Shown: positions 33,210-42,363 of the stretch, piece by piece
Layout: each line of letters begins with the position of its first letter
Numbering within the stretch: position 1 is the first letter of the stretch
Assembly (NCBI RefSeq): GCF_003667315.2
Contig: NZ_RCTZ02000019.1
Location: forward strand, 1 to 64,000
Direction of reading: 5' to 3'
Source: Tropicibacter alexandrii
Lineage (GTDB): Bacteria > Pseudomonadota > Alphaproteobacteria > Rhodobacterales > Rhodobacteraceae
DNA length: 64,000 nucleotides
Made by a program: the position numbers and the translations under genes
The notes under the pieces: generated by a model
The model's input: the letters and a program-made list of their open reading frames with translations, nothing else
What the model was told of the DNA's origin: nothing
Database searches by the model: none

Positions 33210-33746
33210 ATGCAAACCTGCCTGACCCTGTCCCGCTGGCTGGCCCTGCCATGCCGGTGGTTTGCCGCCCTGTGCGGGGCGCTTTTGCTGATCCTCGCGG
33301 CGGTGATCTTGTATGACGTGATCGGACGGCGCTTTTTCATGACCGGGTCGTTCAAGCTGCAAGAGCTGGAATGGCACCTGCATGGCGCGATTGCAGTGCT
33401 GGGCTTCGGCTATGCCTATCTGAAGGACGCGCATGTGCGCATCGACATCTTTGCCGAGAAGATCGGCGAGCGTCGCCGCGTCTGGTGGGAGCTGGTCGCG
33501 ATTGTTCTCTTCCTGCTGCCGTTCATGGGCTTGCTGCTGTGGTACGGCTATGACTTTGCCGAGCGGTCGTTCCTGCGCGGCGAGACCTCCAATGGTGGCG
33601 TCGGCCTGTCGCATCGCTGGATCATCAAGTCGACCATCCCGCTGGCGGCCCTGCTGACGATCCTTGGCGGCCTGTCCGTTGCGCTGCGCTGCATCGTGAC
33701 GCTTTACCGGCCCGACCTGCAACCGACCCCATTCGAGGCCGACTGA
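33210..33746 (+). CDS. TRAP transporter small permease (DctQ family)
   Basis: The protein has 178 residues and four membrane helices: LLLILAAVILYDVIGRRFF, a second with QELEWHLHGAIAVLGFGYAYL, a third in IVLFLLPFMGLLLWYGYDF, and a fourth near TIPLAALLTILGGLS. The W-x2-E/H region and DAHVRIDIF are typical of DctQ. It bridges the binding protein and the large permease. Its stop shares one base with the next ATG. GGAGG lies upstream of the start. Confidence 0.87.
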   Translation: MQTCLTLSRWLALPCRWFAALCGALLLILAAVILYDVIGRRFFMTGSFKLQELEWHLHGAIAVLGFGYAYLKDAHVRIDIFAEKIGERRRVWWELVAIVLFLLPFMGLLLWYGYDFAERSFLRGETSNGGVGLSHRWIIKSTIPLAALLTILGGLSVALRCIVTLYRPDLQPTPFEAD

Positions 33747-35110
33747 TGGAATACCTGATCGACTTTTTGCCGGGCTTCATGTTCCTGGCGCTGATCCTTG
33801 GCCTGTTCTCCAGCCTGCCGGTAGGGATCATGCTGATGGGCGTGACGCTGATCTTCGGCGTGATCGCGCTGAGCCTTGGGGAAATGCGCGCCGCCCAGAT
33901 CACCCTTCTGCCCAACCGCATCTATGGCGGCATCATCGAGAATCCGGTTCTGGTCGCGGCACCCATGTTCGTCTTCATGGGGCTGGTGCTGGAAAAGACC
34001 CGCGTCGCCGATGACTTGCTGATCGCCCTGCAAAAGCTGCTGCGGGTGGTGCCGGGTGGTCTGGCCTTGGCGGTGACCTTGGTGGGTACGATTCTGGCGG
34101 CGGCGACCGGCATCATCGGCGCATCCGTCGTCATGCTGACCGCTCTGGCGCTGCCGACGATGATCGCGCGGGGCTATTCGCCCTCGCTCGCCGCAGGCAC
34201 CATCGCCAGCGCCGGGACGCTGGGCATCCTGATCCCGCCTTCGGTCATGCTGGTCTTCATGGGAGATCTTCTGACGCTGAACCTTGCCAAGCTGTTCGTC
34301 GCCGCGCTTCTGCCGGGGCTGGTGCTGGCGGGGCTGTATCTGGTCTATATCGTCGTGATCGCGGCGCTGCGCCCCGAGATGGCCCCCAAAGCCCCCCGCG
34401 ACGGGACCGAAAAATTCGACGGCTGGGGCGAGATCGTCCTGTCGCTGGGCCTGCCTTTCCTGCTGATCGTTGCGGTGCTCGGCTCGATCCTTGGTGGTAT
34501 CGCCACGCCGACTGAGGCGTCCGGTGTTGGCGCGGTCGCGGCGCTGATCCTTGGGCTGGTCCGCGGGCGGCTGAACTGGACGGCGCTGAGCAGTGCCATG
34601 GACGGATCGGTGCGCACGATTTCCATGCTGTTCTTCATTTTCGTCGGCGCGACGGCGTTTTCCTATGTCTTCCGCCTGATCGGGGGCGAGCATTTCATCG
34701 TCACCACCGCGCGCAGCCTGTCATTCGGCGACTGGGGACTGCTCATGATGATGATGGTCATGATCTTCATCATGGGATTCTTCTTCGACTGGATCGAGAT
34801 CACGCTGATCATGCTGCCGATCTTTGCGCCGATCGTCAAAACCATGCATTTCGGCGACCATGTCGCCAGCGCCGACATGATCTACTGGTTCGCGATCCTC
34901 GTGGCGGTGAACCTGCAAACGTCCTTCCTGACGCCGCCTTTCGGCTTTGCGCTGTTCTATCTCAAGGGGGCGGGCGGCGCGCATATCACCATGGCGCAGA
35001 TCTATCGCGGGATCATTCCATTCGTTCTGGTGCAGCTTGGCGCGTTGGGGCTGTTCCTGTGGCAGCCGCAGATTGTGACATGGCTGCCCGGTGTCCTGCT
35101 TGGCAATTGA
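33746..35110 (+). CDS. TRAP transporter large permease (DctM family)
   Basis: The protein has 454 residues with about 12 membrane helices. Motifs include GASVVMLTALALPTMIARGY, GTLGILIPPSVMLVFMGDL and GFFFDWIEITLIMLPIFAPI. It is the ion-coupled transport subunit (usually sodium symport). It starts at the last base of the DctQ stop, and the SDR gene starts 10 bases after its end, so the four genes form one operon. Confidence 0.9.
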   Translation: MEYLIDFLPGFMFLALILGLFSSLPVGIMLMGVTLIFGVIALSLGEMRAAQITLLPNRIYGGIIENPVLVAAPMFVFMGLVLEKTRVADDLLIALQKLLRVVPGGLALAVTLVGTILAAATGIIGASVVMLTALALPTMIARGYSPSLAAGTIASAGTLGILIPPSVMLVFMGDLLTLNLAKLFVAALLPGLVLAGLYLVYIVVIAALRPEMAPKAPRDGTEKFDGWGEIVLSLGLPFLLIVAVLGSILGGIATPTEASGVGAVAALILGLVRGRLNWTALSSAMDGSVRTISMLFFIFVGATAFSYVFRLIGGEHFIVTTARSLSFGDWGLLMMMMVMIFIMGFFFDWIEITLIMLPIFAPIVKTMHFGDHVASADMIYWFAILVAVNLQTSFLTPPFGFALFYLKGAGGAHITMAQIYRGIIPFVLVQLGALGLFLWQPQIVTWLPGVLLGN

Positions 35111-35120
35111 GGGTTCAAAG

Positions 35121-35918
35121 ATGTTCGACCTGACCGATCACGTCGCTTTGGTGCTGGGCGCGGGCTCCTCTGGCCCCGGCTGGGGCAATGGCAAGGCCGC
35201 CGCCGTGGCCTATGCCCGCGCGGGCGCGGCTGTGGCCTGCGTCGACCTGAACACCGCCGCCGCCGAGGAAACCGCCCATATCATCGAGGCCGAGGGCAAC
35301 CGGGCGATTGCCCTGACCGGCAACGTCGCCATTGAGGAGGACATCGCTGCCGCCATCGCCGCCACGCGCGACGCCTTTGGCCAGATCGACATCCTGCACA
35401 ACAATACTGGCATCACGCCCTTCGGCGGGCCGGTCACGATGAAGCTGGAGGACTGGGACCGCGCGATGGACGTCAACGTCAAAAGCGTCCTGCTGTCCAC
35501 CCGCCACATCCTGCCGCATATGGAAGAGCGCGGCTATGGCGTCATCACCAACATCTCCTCGGTCGCGGGCATCCGTATCTCGGGCTATGACATGGCGGCC
35601 TATGCCACGTCGAAGGCGGCGGTGAACCACCTGACGCGCGCCATCGCCCTGCAATACGCGCCCAAGGGCATCCGCGCCAACGCGATCCTGCCCGGCCTGA
35701 TCGACACGCCGCTGGTGCGCCATGGCGAGGGGTTCAAGGGCCATCACGGCGACGCCGAGAAACAGATGGCCGAGCGCGACGCAATGAGCCCCACCGGCAA
35801 GATGGGCGATGCATGGGACGTGGCCCATGCGGCGGTGTTCCTCGCCTCGCGCGAGGCGAAATACATCAACGGCGTGCTCTTGCCCGTGGATGGCGGCCTG
35901 TCCTGCCGCGCGCGCTGA
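35121..35918 (+). CDS. Short-chain dehydrogenase/reductase
   Basis: The protein has 265 residues in a classical SDR fold: LGAGSSGPGWGNG at the cofactor loop (an insert relative to TGxxxGxG), HNNTG, Ser in NISSVAG, Y-x3-K in YATSKAA and DGGLSCR at the C-terminus. It is last in the TRAP operon, so it probably oxidises a hydroxyl of the imported acid or its CoA ester before thiolysis. ATG 35121 (GAGGG upstream) is preferred over an ATG at 35091 inside the permease gene. Confidence 0.83.
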   Translation: MFDLTDHVALVLGAGSSGPGWGNGKAAAVAYARAGAAVACVDLNTAAAEETAHIIEAEGNRAIALTGNVAIEEDIAAAIAATRDAFGQIDILHNNTGITPFGGPVTMKLEDWDRAMDVNVKSVLLSTRHILPHMEERGYGVITNISSVAGIRISGYDMAAYATSKAAVNHLTRAIALQYAPKGIRANAILPGLIDTPLVRHGEGFKGHHGDAEKQMAERDAMSPTGKMGDAWDVAHAAVFLASREAKYINGVLLPVDGGLSCRAR

Positions 35919-35992
35919 GGCGGGGCAGGGTTCCCGCGCGCGGGCCCATATGTCAGCTTGCCAAATCGTCCTGTTGAGGTAAGCCATGTCCG

Positions 35993-36011
35993 GGGCAGGC
36001 CGTGCCTGCCC
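35993..36011. other. GC-rich hairpin upstream of mprF-like gene
   Basis: GGGCAGGC (35993-36000) pairs with GCCTGCCC (36004-36011) around CGT, in the gap between the SDR and the membrane-lipid gene. It has no T-run and could still terminate or separate the two units. Confidence 0.45.
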
Positions 36012-36069
36012 GCGATCTGCCGGGCGTCCTGACCGCGGGCAGGCTGGCGGAACACGGGCGAGGAGCGGG

Positions 36070-38664
36070 ATGCCGGGGCAGAGACTGGACGACAGCACGG
36101 TCTGGCAGCGGCTGACGCCGCTTCTGCCGTATTTCATCACGGTGGGCCTGTTCGGGGCCGGGGCCTTTGCGCTGTATCACCTGCTGGCACCGGTCGACCT
36201 GCGCTCTGTCATGACGCAGGCGCGGGCCACGCCATGGCCGATCCTCGGGCTGGCCCTGCTGACCACGGCGGCCAGCTATGCCTCGCTCATTGGGTATGAC
36301 TGGTCGGCGCTGCGCTATCTTGGCAAGAGCCTGCCGATGCCGGTGATCGCGCTGGGCTCGTTTCTGGGCTATGCCTTCGGCAACACCATCGGGGCCGGGC
36401 CGATCACCGGTGGGGCGGTGCGCTATCGCATCTATTCGGCGCTGGGCCTGTCGGCCTATGACATCGCCGCCATCGCCACCTTCAGCGCGTCGGCCTTCGG
36501 CTTTGGCGCGACGATCATCGGCTTTGGCGCGCTGGCCTATCACCCGGGGGCCTTGGCGCATCTGATCCCGCTGTCGCCACCGGCGATCCGCTGGCTGTCA
36601 CTGGCCATCGTCGCCGTGTCGGTGGCGATCCTGTTCTGGATTGCCTTGCGGCAGTCGGAAATCACCGTGCGCGGCATCACCCTGCGCGCCCCGTCGCCCG
36701 GCATCATGGCGGGGCAGTTCCTGTTCACCGGGCTCGACCTGTTCTGGGCGTCGCTGACGCTGTACCTGCTGTTGCCGCCCTCGGAACTCGGCTATGCCAC
36801 CTTTCTCGCGGTCTTTGCCGCAGGCGTCATGGCGGGCGTGGTCAGCCACGTGCCCGGCGGGGTGGGGGTGTTCGAGACGGTGATCATCGCTGCCCTGCCG
36901 CCCTCGGTCTCGGTCGAACAGGCGGCGACGGGGCTGATCCTGTTCCGGATGATCTACTACCTCGTGCCGTTCGGCGTGGCGCTGATCATGCTGGCCCTGA
37001 CCGAAGCGCGACTGGCCACAGGCCGCGCGCTGCCCGCCGCGATGCAGGGCCTTTTGTCCTCGGTGCGCGCCATCGTGCCGCTGGCCATCGCCGCGATGGT
37101 CTTTGCCGCAGGCGCCATCATGATGCTGTCGAGCCTGATCCCGCCGACCTCGGATCTGGCCGAAGACCTCGAACGGCTGTTGCCGCTCAGCCTTCTGGAG
37201 GGCGGCGCGCTGCTGTCGAGCGCGCTGGGGGTGGCGATGCTGGTCATCGCCCATGGCTTGTTGCGCCGGGTGCAGGGCGCATGGTGGCTGGCGGCGCTGG
37301 CCTTGTCGGCGGGCATCGCCGCGAGCCTCGCCAACGGGCTCGACTTCCAACGCGCGGCGATCCTTGTCGCGGCGCTGCTGATCCTCTTGCCGACCCGGGC
37401 CGAGTTCTTTCGCCCCACGCGGCTGACCCGCGACATTCTCAGCCTGCGCTGGAGCCTGTTGATGCTGGGGCTGGTGGGCGGCCTGCTGGTGCTGGTGCTG
37501 TTCGCACACCGCGCCACGCCTTATGCGCATGACCTGTGGTGGCAATTCGCCTCGGACCAAAGCGCCCCTCGGGCGCTGCGCGCCGCGCTGCTGGGGACCC
37601 TCGTGCTGGTGGTCGCCCTGCTGATCCTCGCCCTGCGGCCCGGGCGCCTGCGCCCCGACTTGCCCGGTCCAGAGGCTTTGGAGCGCGCCCGCGCGCTGGT
37701 CATGGCCCAGCCCGAACCCGAGGCCAATATCGCCCTGACCGGCGACAAATGCCTGATGTTCTCGGATCAGGGCCATGCGGCGCTGATGTACCGCGTGCAG
37801 GGGCGCAGCTGGATCGCGCTGCATGACCCGTTTGGCGCCGCGACGGAGGTTCCGCAGCTGGCATGGACCTTCCACGACGCGGCCTATGCCGCCAATGCCC
37901 GACCGATCTTCTACTCGGTCTCGGCAGCGCATCTGCCGCTCTGGATCGATATGGGGCTGGCGCTGATCAAGATGGGCGAAGAGGCGGTGGTGCCTCTGGA
38001 CGGATTCGACCTCGACGCACCGGGCCGGGCCGAGCTGCGGGCGCTGCGCACGCTAGCCTTGGCCGAGGGGCTGACCTGCGAGGTGTTGCTTCCGCCCCAT
38101 GCGCCCGGTCTGATGGAGGAGCTGCGCGCCGTCTCGGACGCCTGGCTGGCACTCAAACCCGGCGGCGAACAGGGGTTTGCCGTGGGGACGTTCGACCCCG
38201 ACATCCTCGCCCATGCGCCGATCGCCGTGGTGCGCCACAGCGATCGGTTGGTGGGGTTCGCCAATCTGTGGGTGACGGACGGGAAGCAGACTGCGACTAT
38301 GGACCTGTACCGCCACGTGGCCGACGCACCTGCCGGAACCATGGGCTTCCTCTTCACCGAAGTGCTGCTGTCCTGCGCCGCCGGAGGCTATGCCGCCTTC
38401 TCTCTGGGCAACGCGCCGCTGTCCGGGGCCGAGGCGCGCCGGGGCGCGCGCCTGACCGCGCGGATGGGGCCGCTGGTCTACAAGCACGGGCGGCATTTCG
38501 ACGATCCGGGCGCGCTGCGCCGCTTTCTGCAGACGTTCGACCCGGATTGGCGCCCCGTCTACGTGGCGATCCCGCCGCGCGCCAATATCCTCGCCATCGC
38601 CACCGATATCGTGACGCTGATCGGCGGCGGTCGACGCAGGACCGCGGCGCAGGCCGATAGCTGA
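36070..38664 (+). CDS. Phosphatidylglycerol aminoacyltransferase/flippase (MprF-like)
   Basis: The protein has 864 residues. The N-terminal two thirds is a multi-helix flippase domain with GNTIGAGPITGGAVRYRIYS and SHVPGGVGVFETVI. The C-terminal third (from about 545) is the DUF2156 GNAT-fold synthase, with GRSWIALHDPFG, GEEAVVPLDGFDL, LVGFANLWVTD, YAAFSLGNAPLSG and LQTFDPDWRPVYVA. MprF transfers Lys (or Ala/Orn/Arg) from tRNA to phosphatidylglycerol and moves the product outward, lowering surface negative charge. Which amino acid is used cannot be read here. ATG 36070 follows GAGGAG; an earlier ATG at 35986 lies in the hairpin. It is unrelated to its neighbours. Confidence 0.87.
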   Translation: MPGQRLDDSTVWQRLTPLLPYFITVGLFGAGAFALYHLLAPVDLRSVMTQARATPWPILGLALLTTAASYASLIGYDWSALRYLGKSLPMPVIALGSFLGYAFGNTIGAGPITGGAVRYRIYSALGLSAYDIAAIATFSASAFGFGATIIGFGALAYHPGALAHLIPLSPPAIRWLSLAIVAVSVAILFWIALRQSEITVRGITLRAPSPGIMAGQFLFTGLDLFWASLTLYLLLPPSELGYATFLAVFAAGVMAGVVSHVPGGVGVFETVIIAALPPSVSVEQAATGLILFRMIYYLVPFGVALIMLALTEARLATGRALPAAMQGLLSSVRAIVPLAIAAMVFAAGAIMMLSSLIPPTSDLAEDLERLLPLSLLEGGALLSSALGVAMLVIAHGLLRRVQGAWWLAALALSAGIAASLANGLDFQRAAILVAALLILLPTRAEFFRPTRLTRDILSLRWSLLMLGLVGGLLVLVLFAHRATPYAHDLWWQFASDQSAPRALRAALLGTLVLVVALLILALRPGRLRPDLPGPEALERARALVMAQPEPEANIALTGDKCLMFSDQGHAALMYRVQGRSWIALHDPFGAATEVPQLAWTFHDAAYAANARPIFYSVSAAHLPLWIDMGLALIKMGEEAVVPLDGFDLDAPGRAELRALRTLALAEGLTCEVLLPPHAPGLMEELRAVSDAWLALKPGGEQGFAVGTFDPDILAHAPIAVVRHSDRLVGFANLWVTDGKQTATMDLYRHVADAPAGTMGFLFTEVLLSCAAGGYAAFSLGNAPLSGAEARRGARLTARMGPLVYKHGRHFDDPGALRRFLQTFDPDWRPVYVAIPPRANILAIATDIVTLIGGGRRRTAAQADS

Positions 38665-38725
38665 GGCGGGTTGCCGGGCGGGGGGCTTTGCCCCATCCTG
38701 CCACGGCCACGAAAGGGAGCCCGCC

Positions 38726-40288
38726 ATGACCAACGCCGCCCGACAGACCGCGCTGACCGCCGTCGACACCCTGCGCGAGACGCTGTCACAGGCGGCGCAG
38801 ACGATCTTTGACTTTGGCGAGACCGCGTGGCGCGAATACCGCTCTGCCGCGTGGTACGTGGATTTCCTGCGCGAACAGGGCTTTACCGTCGAGGAGGGCT
38901 CTGCCGGGATGCCCACCGCCTTTTGCGCCGAATGGCGCAATGGCGACGGGCCGATGGTGGGGATGTATGCCGAATATGACGGCATCCCGGGCAATTGTCA
39001 GGCCGCAGACACGGTGGAACGCCCGCGCGACGGGCTGTCGCGCGCCGCCGGGGGCCATACCGATCCGCATTCGGGGCTGGGGGTGGGGTCCTTGGGCGGG
39101 GCCTTGGCGCTGAAGGCCGCGATGCAGGCGCATGACATCAAGGGCGGCATTCGCTTCACCGGGGAACCGGCGGAAAAGGTGCGCGGGTCAAAGCCGATCC
39201 ACGCGGCGAAAGGCTACTACGACGGCTTGGCGGCGATCCTGTCCTTTCACCCCTATTACATGGACCCGATGTGCAACACCGTCCGGTGGGAAACGCATTG
39301 CGGCGCGGCCTATTCCGCGATCTATCGTTTCACCTGCGACCGCCCTCAGGACTGGGGGCGCAGCGCCGACACGCCGATCCCGCAAAGCCATAGCGACGTG
39401 CGCGCGCCCGGCGCAAATGATGCGCTGAACCTGATGTATCTCAGCTCCAAGGCGTTGCGCGACAGTGCCTTGCCCCATGACGGCGGCTGGTCGATCTCCG
39501 AGGCGATCCTGACCGCCGGTCAGGCCACCGCCGACAATCTGCCCGCCGAATTGGCCGAGATCCAGTACATGACCCGCGTGCCGACCATTGCGCAGGCCGA
39601 ACGGATCATCGCCATGCTGGATCGGAACGCGCAGGCCGCCGCCGACATGACCGGCTGCCGGTGGGAGCGGCACTGGGTCTGCAAGTCGCGCCCCGGTCTG
39701 GCCAATCACGCGCTGGCCGAGGCGGTCTGGGGCGCGTTGCAGACCGTGGGCGCGCCGCACTGGGGGGAGGCCGCGCGGGCCAAGGCCCGGGACATCCAGA
39801 AAAACCTCGGGTTGGAGGAAATGGAGTCCCCCTTCCTGCCGCGCATCGAACAGCTGATCGACCCGCAGGAGGCCGAGCGTCAGCTGCGCGAGACCCTGAT
39901 GCCGAACCAGCGCCATTCGACCTCGGACGATTATACCGACATGACATGGCACGCGCCCACCGCGCGGCTGTATATCGGGCGTCCGGCCCTGCGCGCGCCC
40001 GAAGGTTGTGCCTATCCCAACTGGGTGCTGAACGCTTTGGGTGGTATGCCGGAAACCATCGACCCGATGATCGACACGGCGGCGCGGGTGCTGGCCCTGT
40101 CGGGGCTGGCGGTGCTGACCGATCCCGACTTGCGCGCCCGGATGTGGCACGAGTTCCACGACCGGACGGGGGGCATCGGCGGCCCGGATTGGATCGCGCC
40201 ATTGTGTGACTACGACCCGCCCATCGGTTTCCGCTGGCCAGAATATGTCACCACGCCGCGCGGCTTTGACTGGTGGATTCCATCGTAA
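38726..40288 (+). CDS. M20-family amidohydrolase (AbgB-like)
   Basis: The protein has 520 residues. GMYAEYDGIPGNCQ and GGHTDPHSGLGVG sit at the metal-binding positions, followed by GIRFTGEPAEKVRGSKPIH and FHPYYMDPM, as in p-aminobenzoyl-glutamate hydrolase-type proteins. The canonical catalytic Glu-Glu pair reads Glu-Lys here, and the usual CGHN is replaced, so metal geometry may differ from AbgB. Family members cleave amides such as N-acyl amino acids. The substrate is unknown. GGGAG precedes ATG. It may form an operon with the transketolase 85 bases downstream. Confidence 0.78.
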   Translation: MTNAARQTALTAVDTLRETLSQAAQTIFDFGETAWREYRSAAWYVDFLREQGFTVEEGSAGMPTAFCAEWRNGDGPMVGMYAEYDGIPGNCQAADTVERPRDGLSRAAGGHTDPHSGLGVGSLGGALALKAAMQAHDIKGGIRFTGEPAEKVRGSKPIHAAKGYYDGLAAILSFHPYYMDPMCNTVRWETHCGAAYSAIYRFTCDRPQDWGRSADTPIPQSHSDVRAPGANDALNLMYLSSKALRDSALPHDGGWSISEAILTAGQATADNLPAELAEIQYMTRVPTIAQAERIIAMLDRNAQAAADMTGCRWERHWVCKSRPGLANHALAEAVWGALQTVGAPHWGEAARAKARDIQKNLGLEEMESPFLPRIEQLIDPQEAERQLRETLMPNQRHSTSDDYTDMTWHAPTARLYIGRPALRAPEGCAYPNWVLNALGGMPETIDPMIDTAARVLALSGLAVLTDPDLRARMWHEFHDRTGGIGGPDWIAPLCDYDPPIGFRWPEYVTTPRGFDWWIPS

Positions 40289-40373
40289 CCTCAGCTTCAC
40301 CCCGGTTTTAGAATTTCTGCACGGCGGCCATGCGGAAATCCGGTTAGGAAGGGGAAAACCGGGGGAGACTTCG

Positions 40374-42335
40374 ATGAGCGATATCCAGACCATGGCGCAG
40401 GCGATCCGCTTTGCCGCGCTCGATACGATCCTGAACGCGCGCGAGGGGCATCAGGGCGTGCCCTTGGGGATGGCAGAGATCGCGGCGACGCTCTATGCCA
40501 ACCACCTGAAATACGACGCCAAGGACCCGCTCTGGCCGGATCGGGACAGGGTGGTCTTGTCGAACGGGCATGGCTCGACCCTGCTATATGCGCTCTTGCA
40601 CCTGTCGGGGGTCGAGGCGGTCTCGGTCGAGGCGCTGAAATCCTTCCGCACGCTGGGCTCTGTCTGCGCGGGCCATCCCGAGATCGAGCAGCATGCCGGG
40701 ATCGAGATCACCACCGGCCTGTTGGGGCAGGGCATCGCCTGCGCGGTCGGCATGGCCGTGGCCGAGGCGCGGCTGCAAGCGCGCTTTGGCGCCGATCTGG
40801 TGGATCATCGGACATGGGCCTTTGTCGGCGATGGCTGCCTGCAAGAGGGGATGGGGCAAGAGGCGATCTCGCTCGCCGGGCATCTGGGTCTGGGCAAGCT
40901 GACATTCCTTTGGGATGACAACCACATCACCGATGATGGCGACACGGCGCTGTCGATCTCCGAGGACGTCCCGGCGCGCTTTGCCGCCGCCGGATGGCAT
41001 GTGGTTTCGGTCGACGGGCATGACATCGCGGCGCTGGACGCGGCGATGGCGGCGGCGCGCGCCGATCCGCGCCCGTCGCTGATCGCCTGCCGCACGGTGA
41101 TCGCCAAGGGCATCCCCCGTCTGCAAGGGCAACGCGGTGGCCACAGCGCGCCCCTGACCCCGGAGGACCGGGTGGATGCCTGCGCGGCGTTGGGCTGGGA
41201 TCACCCCCCGTTCGAGGTGCCGCAAGCGGTGTATGACGACTGGCAAAGCGCGCTGGCGCGCGGCACGCAGGCGCATCACGAGTGGTCCGCACGACTGGCC
41301 GGGCATCCCGAGCAAGCGGAGTTCGACCGGTGGATCAGCGGTCGCTTGTCTGACGATTGGCAGCCGGAGATGCAGCGCATTCTGGCCGAGGCCGAAGCGC
41401 AAAGCGACGCGCGCCCGACGATCCTATCCTCGGGCGATGTTTGCGACGCGCTGCACGAGGCTGTGCCCGAGATGATGGTGCTCTGCGCCGATCTGGAGGC
41501 CCCGACCAACCACAAGCGCGGGCGGCGGGCGTTCACCCGACATGACCGGGGCGGGTCCTATGTGCATTGCGGCGTGCGCGAACACCTGATGGGCGCGATG
41601 ACCTGCGGGATCGCGGCGCATGGCGGTCTGCGCCCGGTGAACGTGACCTATCTGGCCTTTGCGGATTATGAACGCCCGGCGATGCGCATGTGCGCGCTGA
41701 TGGGTCTGCCGGGGCTGTTCGTGTTCTCGCATGACAGCATCGGCTGCGGGTCGAACGGGCCGACGCACCAGCCGGTGGAGATATTGGCGGCGTTCCGCGC
41801 CATGCCGAACATGCGTGTGTTCCGCCCCGCCGATGCGGTTGAGACCGCCGAGGCATGGCGGCTGGCTCAGGAACACCGTCACGGCCCCTCCATGCTGGCG
41901 CTGTCGCGGCAGGACGCGGTGCAGGTGCGGGCCGGGTCCGGGCAGAACTTGACGGCGCGCGGGGCGTATATTCTGGAGGACAACGGGCGGCGCGACGTGA
42001 CCTTGGTGGCCACGGGGACCGAGGTCGGGCTGGCGATGGAGGCGCGCAAGGTCTTGGCCGCACAGGGGATTTCAGCGACCGTTGTGTCGATGCCCTGCTG
42101 GGAGCTGTTCATGGAACAGCCCGCCGCCTATCGCGCCGACGTTCTGGGCGAGGCGCCGCGCATCGCCATCGAAGCGGCGCTGCAATTCGGGTGGGAGCGC
42201 TGGCTGCGCCCCACGGATCGCTTCATCGGGATGGAGGGGTTCGGGGCGTCTGCCGTAGGGCCGGCTCTGTACGCGCATTTCGGGATCACGGTCGAAGCCG
42301 TGGTCGAGGCTGCCAAGCAGATGATCCGAGAGTAG
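40374..42335 (+). CDS. Transketolase
   Basis: The protein has 653 residues. Thiamine diphosphate motif GDGCLQEG...N (with DDNHITDDG), LSNGHGSTLLYALLHL, GGHSAPL and the catalytic Glu in CGVREHLMGAM are all present. It moves two-carbon ketol units between sugar phosphates. It is slightly shorter than housekeeping transketolases and stands away from pentose phosphate or Calvin genes, so it may be a specialised second copy. ATG 40374 follows GGGGGAG; 56 in-frame codons upstream overlap the M20 gene. Its TAG stop lies inside the palindrome 42332-42357. Confidence 0.88.
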   Translation: MSDIQTMAQAIRFAALDTILNAREGHQGVPLGMAEIAATLYANHLKYDAKDPLWPDRDRVVLSNGHGSTLLYALLHLSGVEAVSVEALKSFRTLGSVCAGHPEIEQHAGIEITTGLLGQGIACAVGMAVAEARLQARFGADLVDHRTWAFVGDGCLQEGMGQEAISLAGHLGLGKLTFLWDDNHITDDGDTALSISEDVPARFAAAGWHVVSVDGHDIAALDAAMAAARADPRPSLIACRTVIAKGIPRLQGQRGGHSAPLTPEDRVDACAALGWDHPPFEVPQAVYDDWQSALARGTQAHHEWSARLAGHPEQAEFDRWISGRLSDDWQPEMQRILAEAEAQSDARPTILSSGDVCDALHEAVPEMMVLCADLEAPTNHKRGRRAFTRHDRGGSYVHCGVREHLMGAMTCGIAAHGGLRPVNVTYLAFADYERPAMRMCALMGLPGLFVFSHDSIGCGSNGPTHQPVEILAAFRAMPNMRVFRPADAVETAEAWRLAQEHRHGPSMLALSRQDAVQVRAGSGQNLTARGAYILEDNGRRDVTLVATGTEVGLAMEARKVLAAQGISATVVSMPCWELFMEQPAAYRADVLGEAPRIAIEAALQFGWERWLRPTDRFIGMEGFGASAVGPALYAHFGITVEAVVEAAKQMIRE

Positions 42336-42357
42336 GGCGGGGTTAACCCCGCCCTAC
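42332..42357. terminator. 26-base palindrome (GTAG family) at a convergent gene junction
   Basis: GTAGGGCGGGGTT meets its exact reverse complement at 42344/42345. The GTAG end supplies the transketolase stop codon, and the minus-strand binding-protein gene ends seven bases away. It is similar in form to the GTAGGATGGG palindromes at 60101, 62949 and 63877. It probably terminates in both directions. Confidence 0.75.
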
Positions 42358-42363
42358 ACCAAG

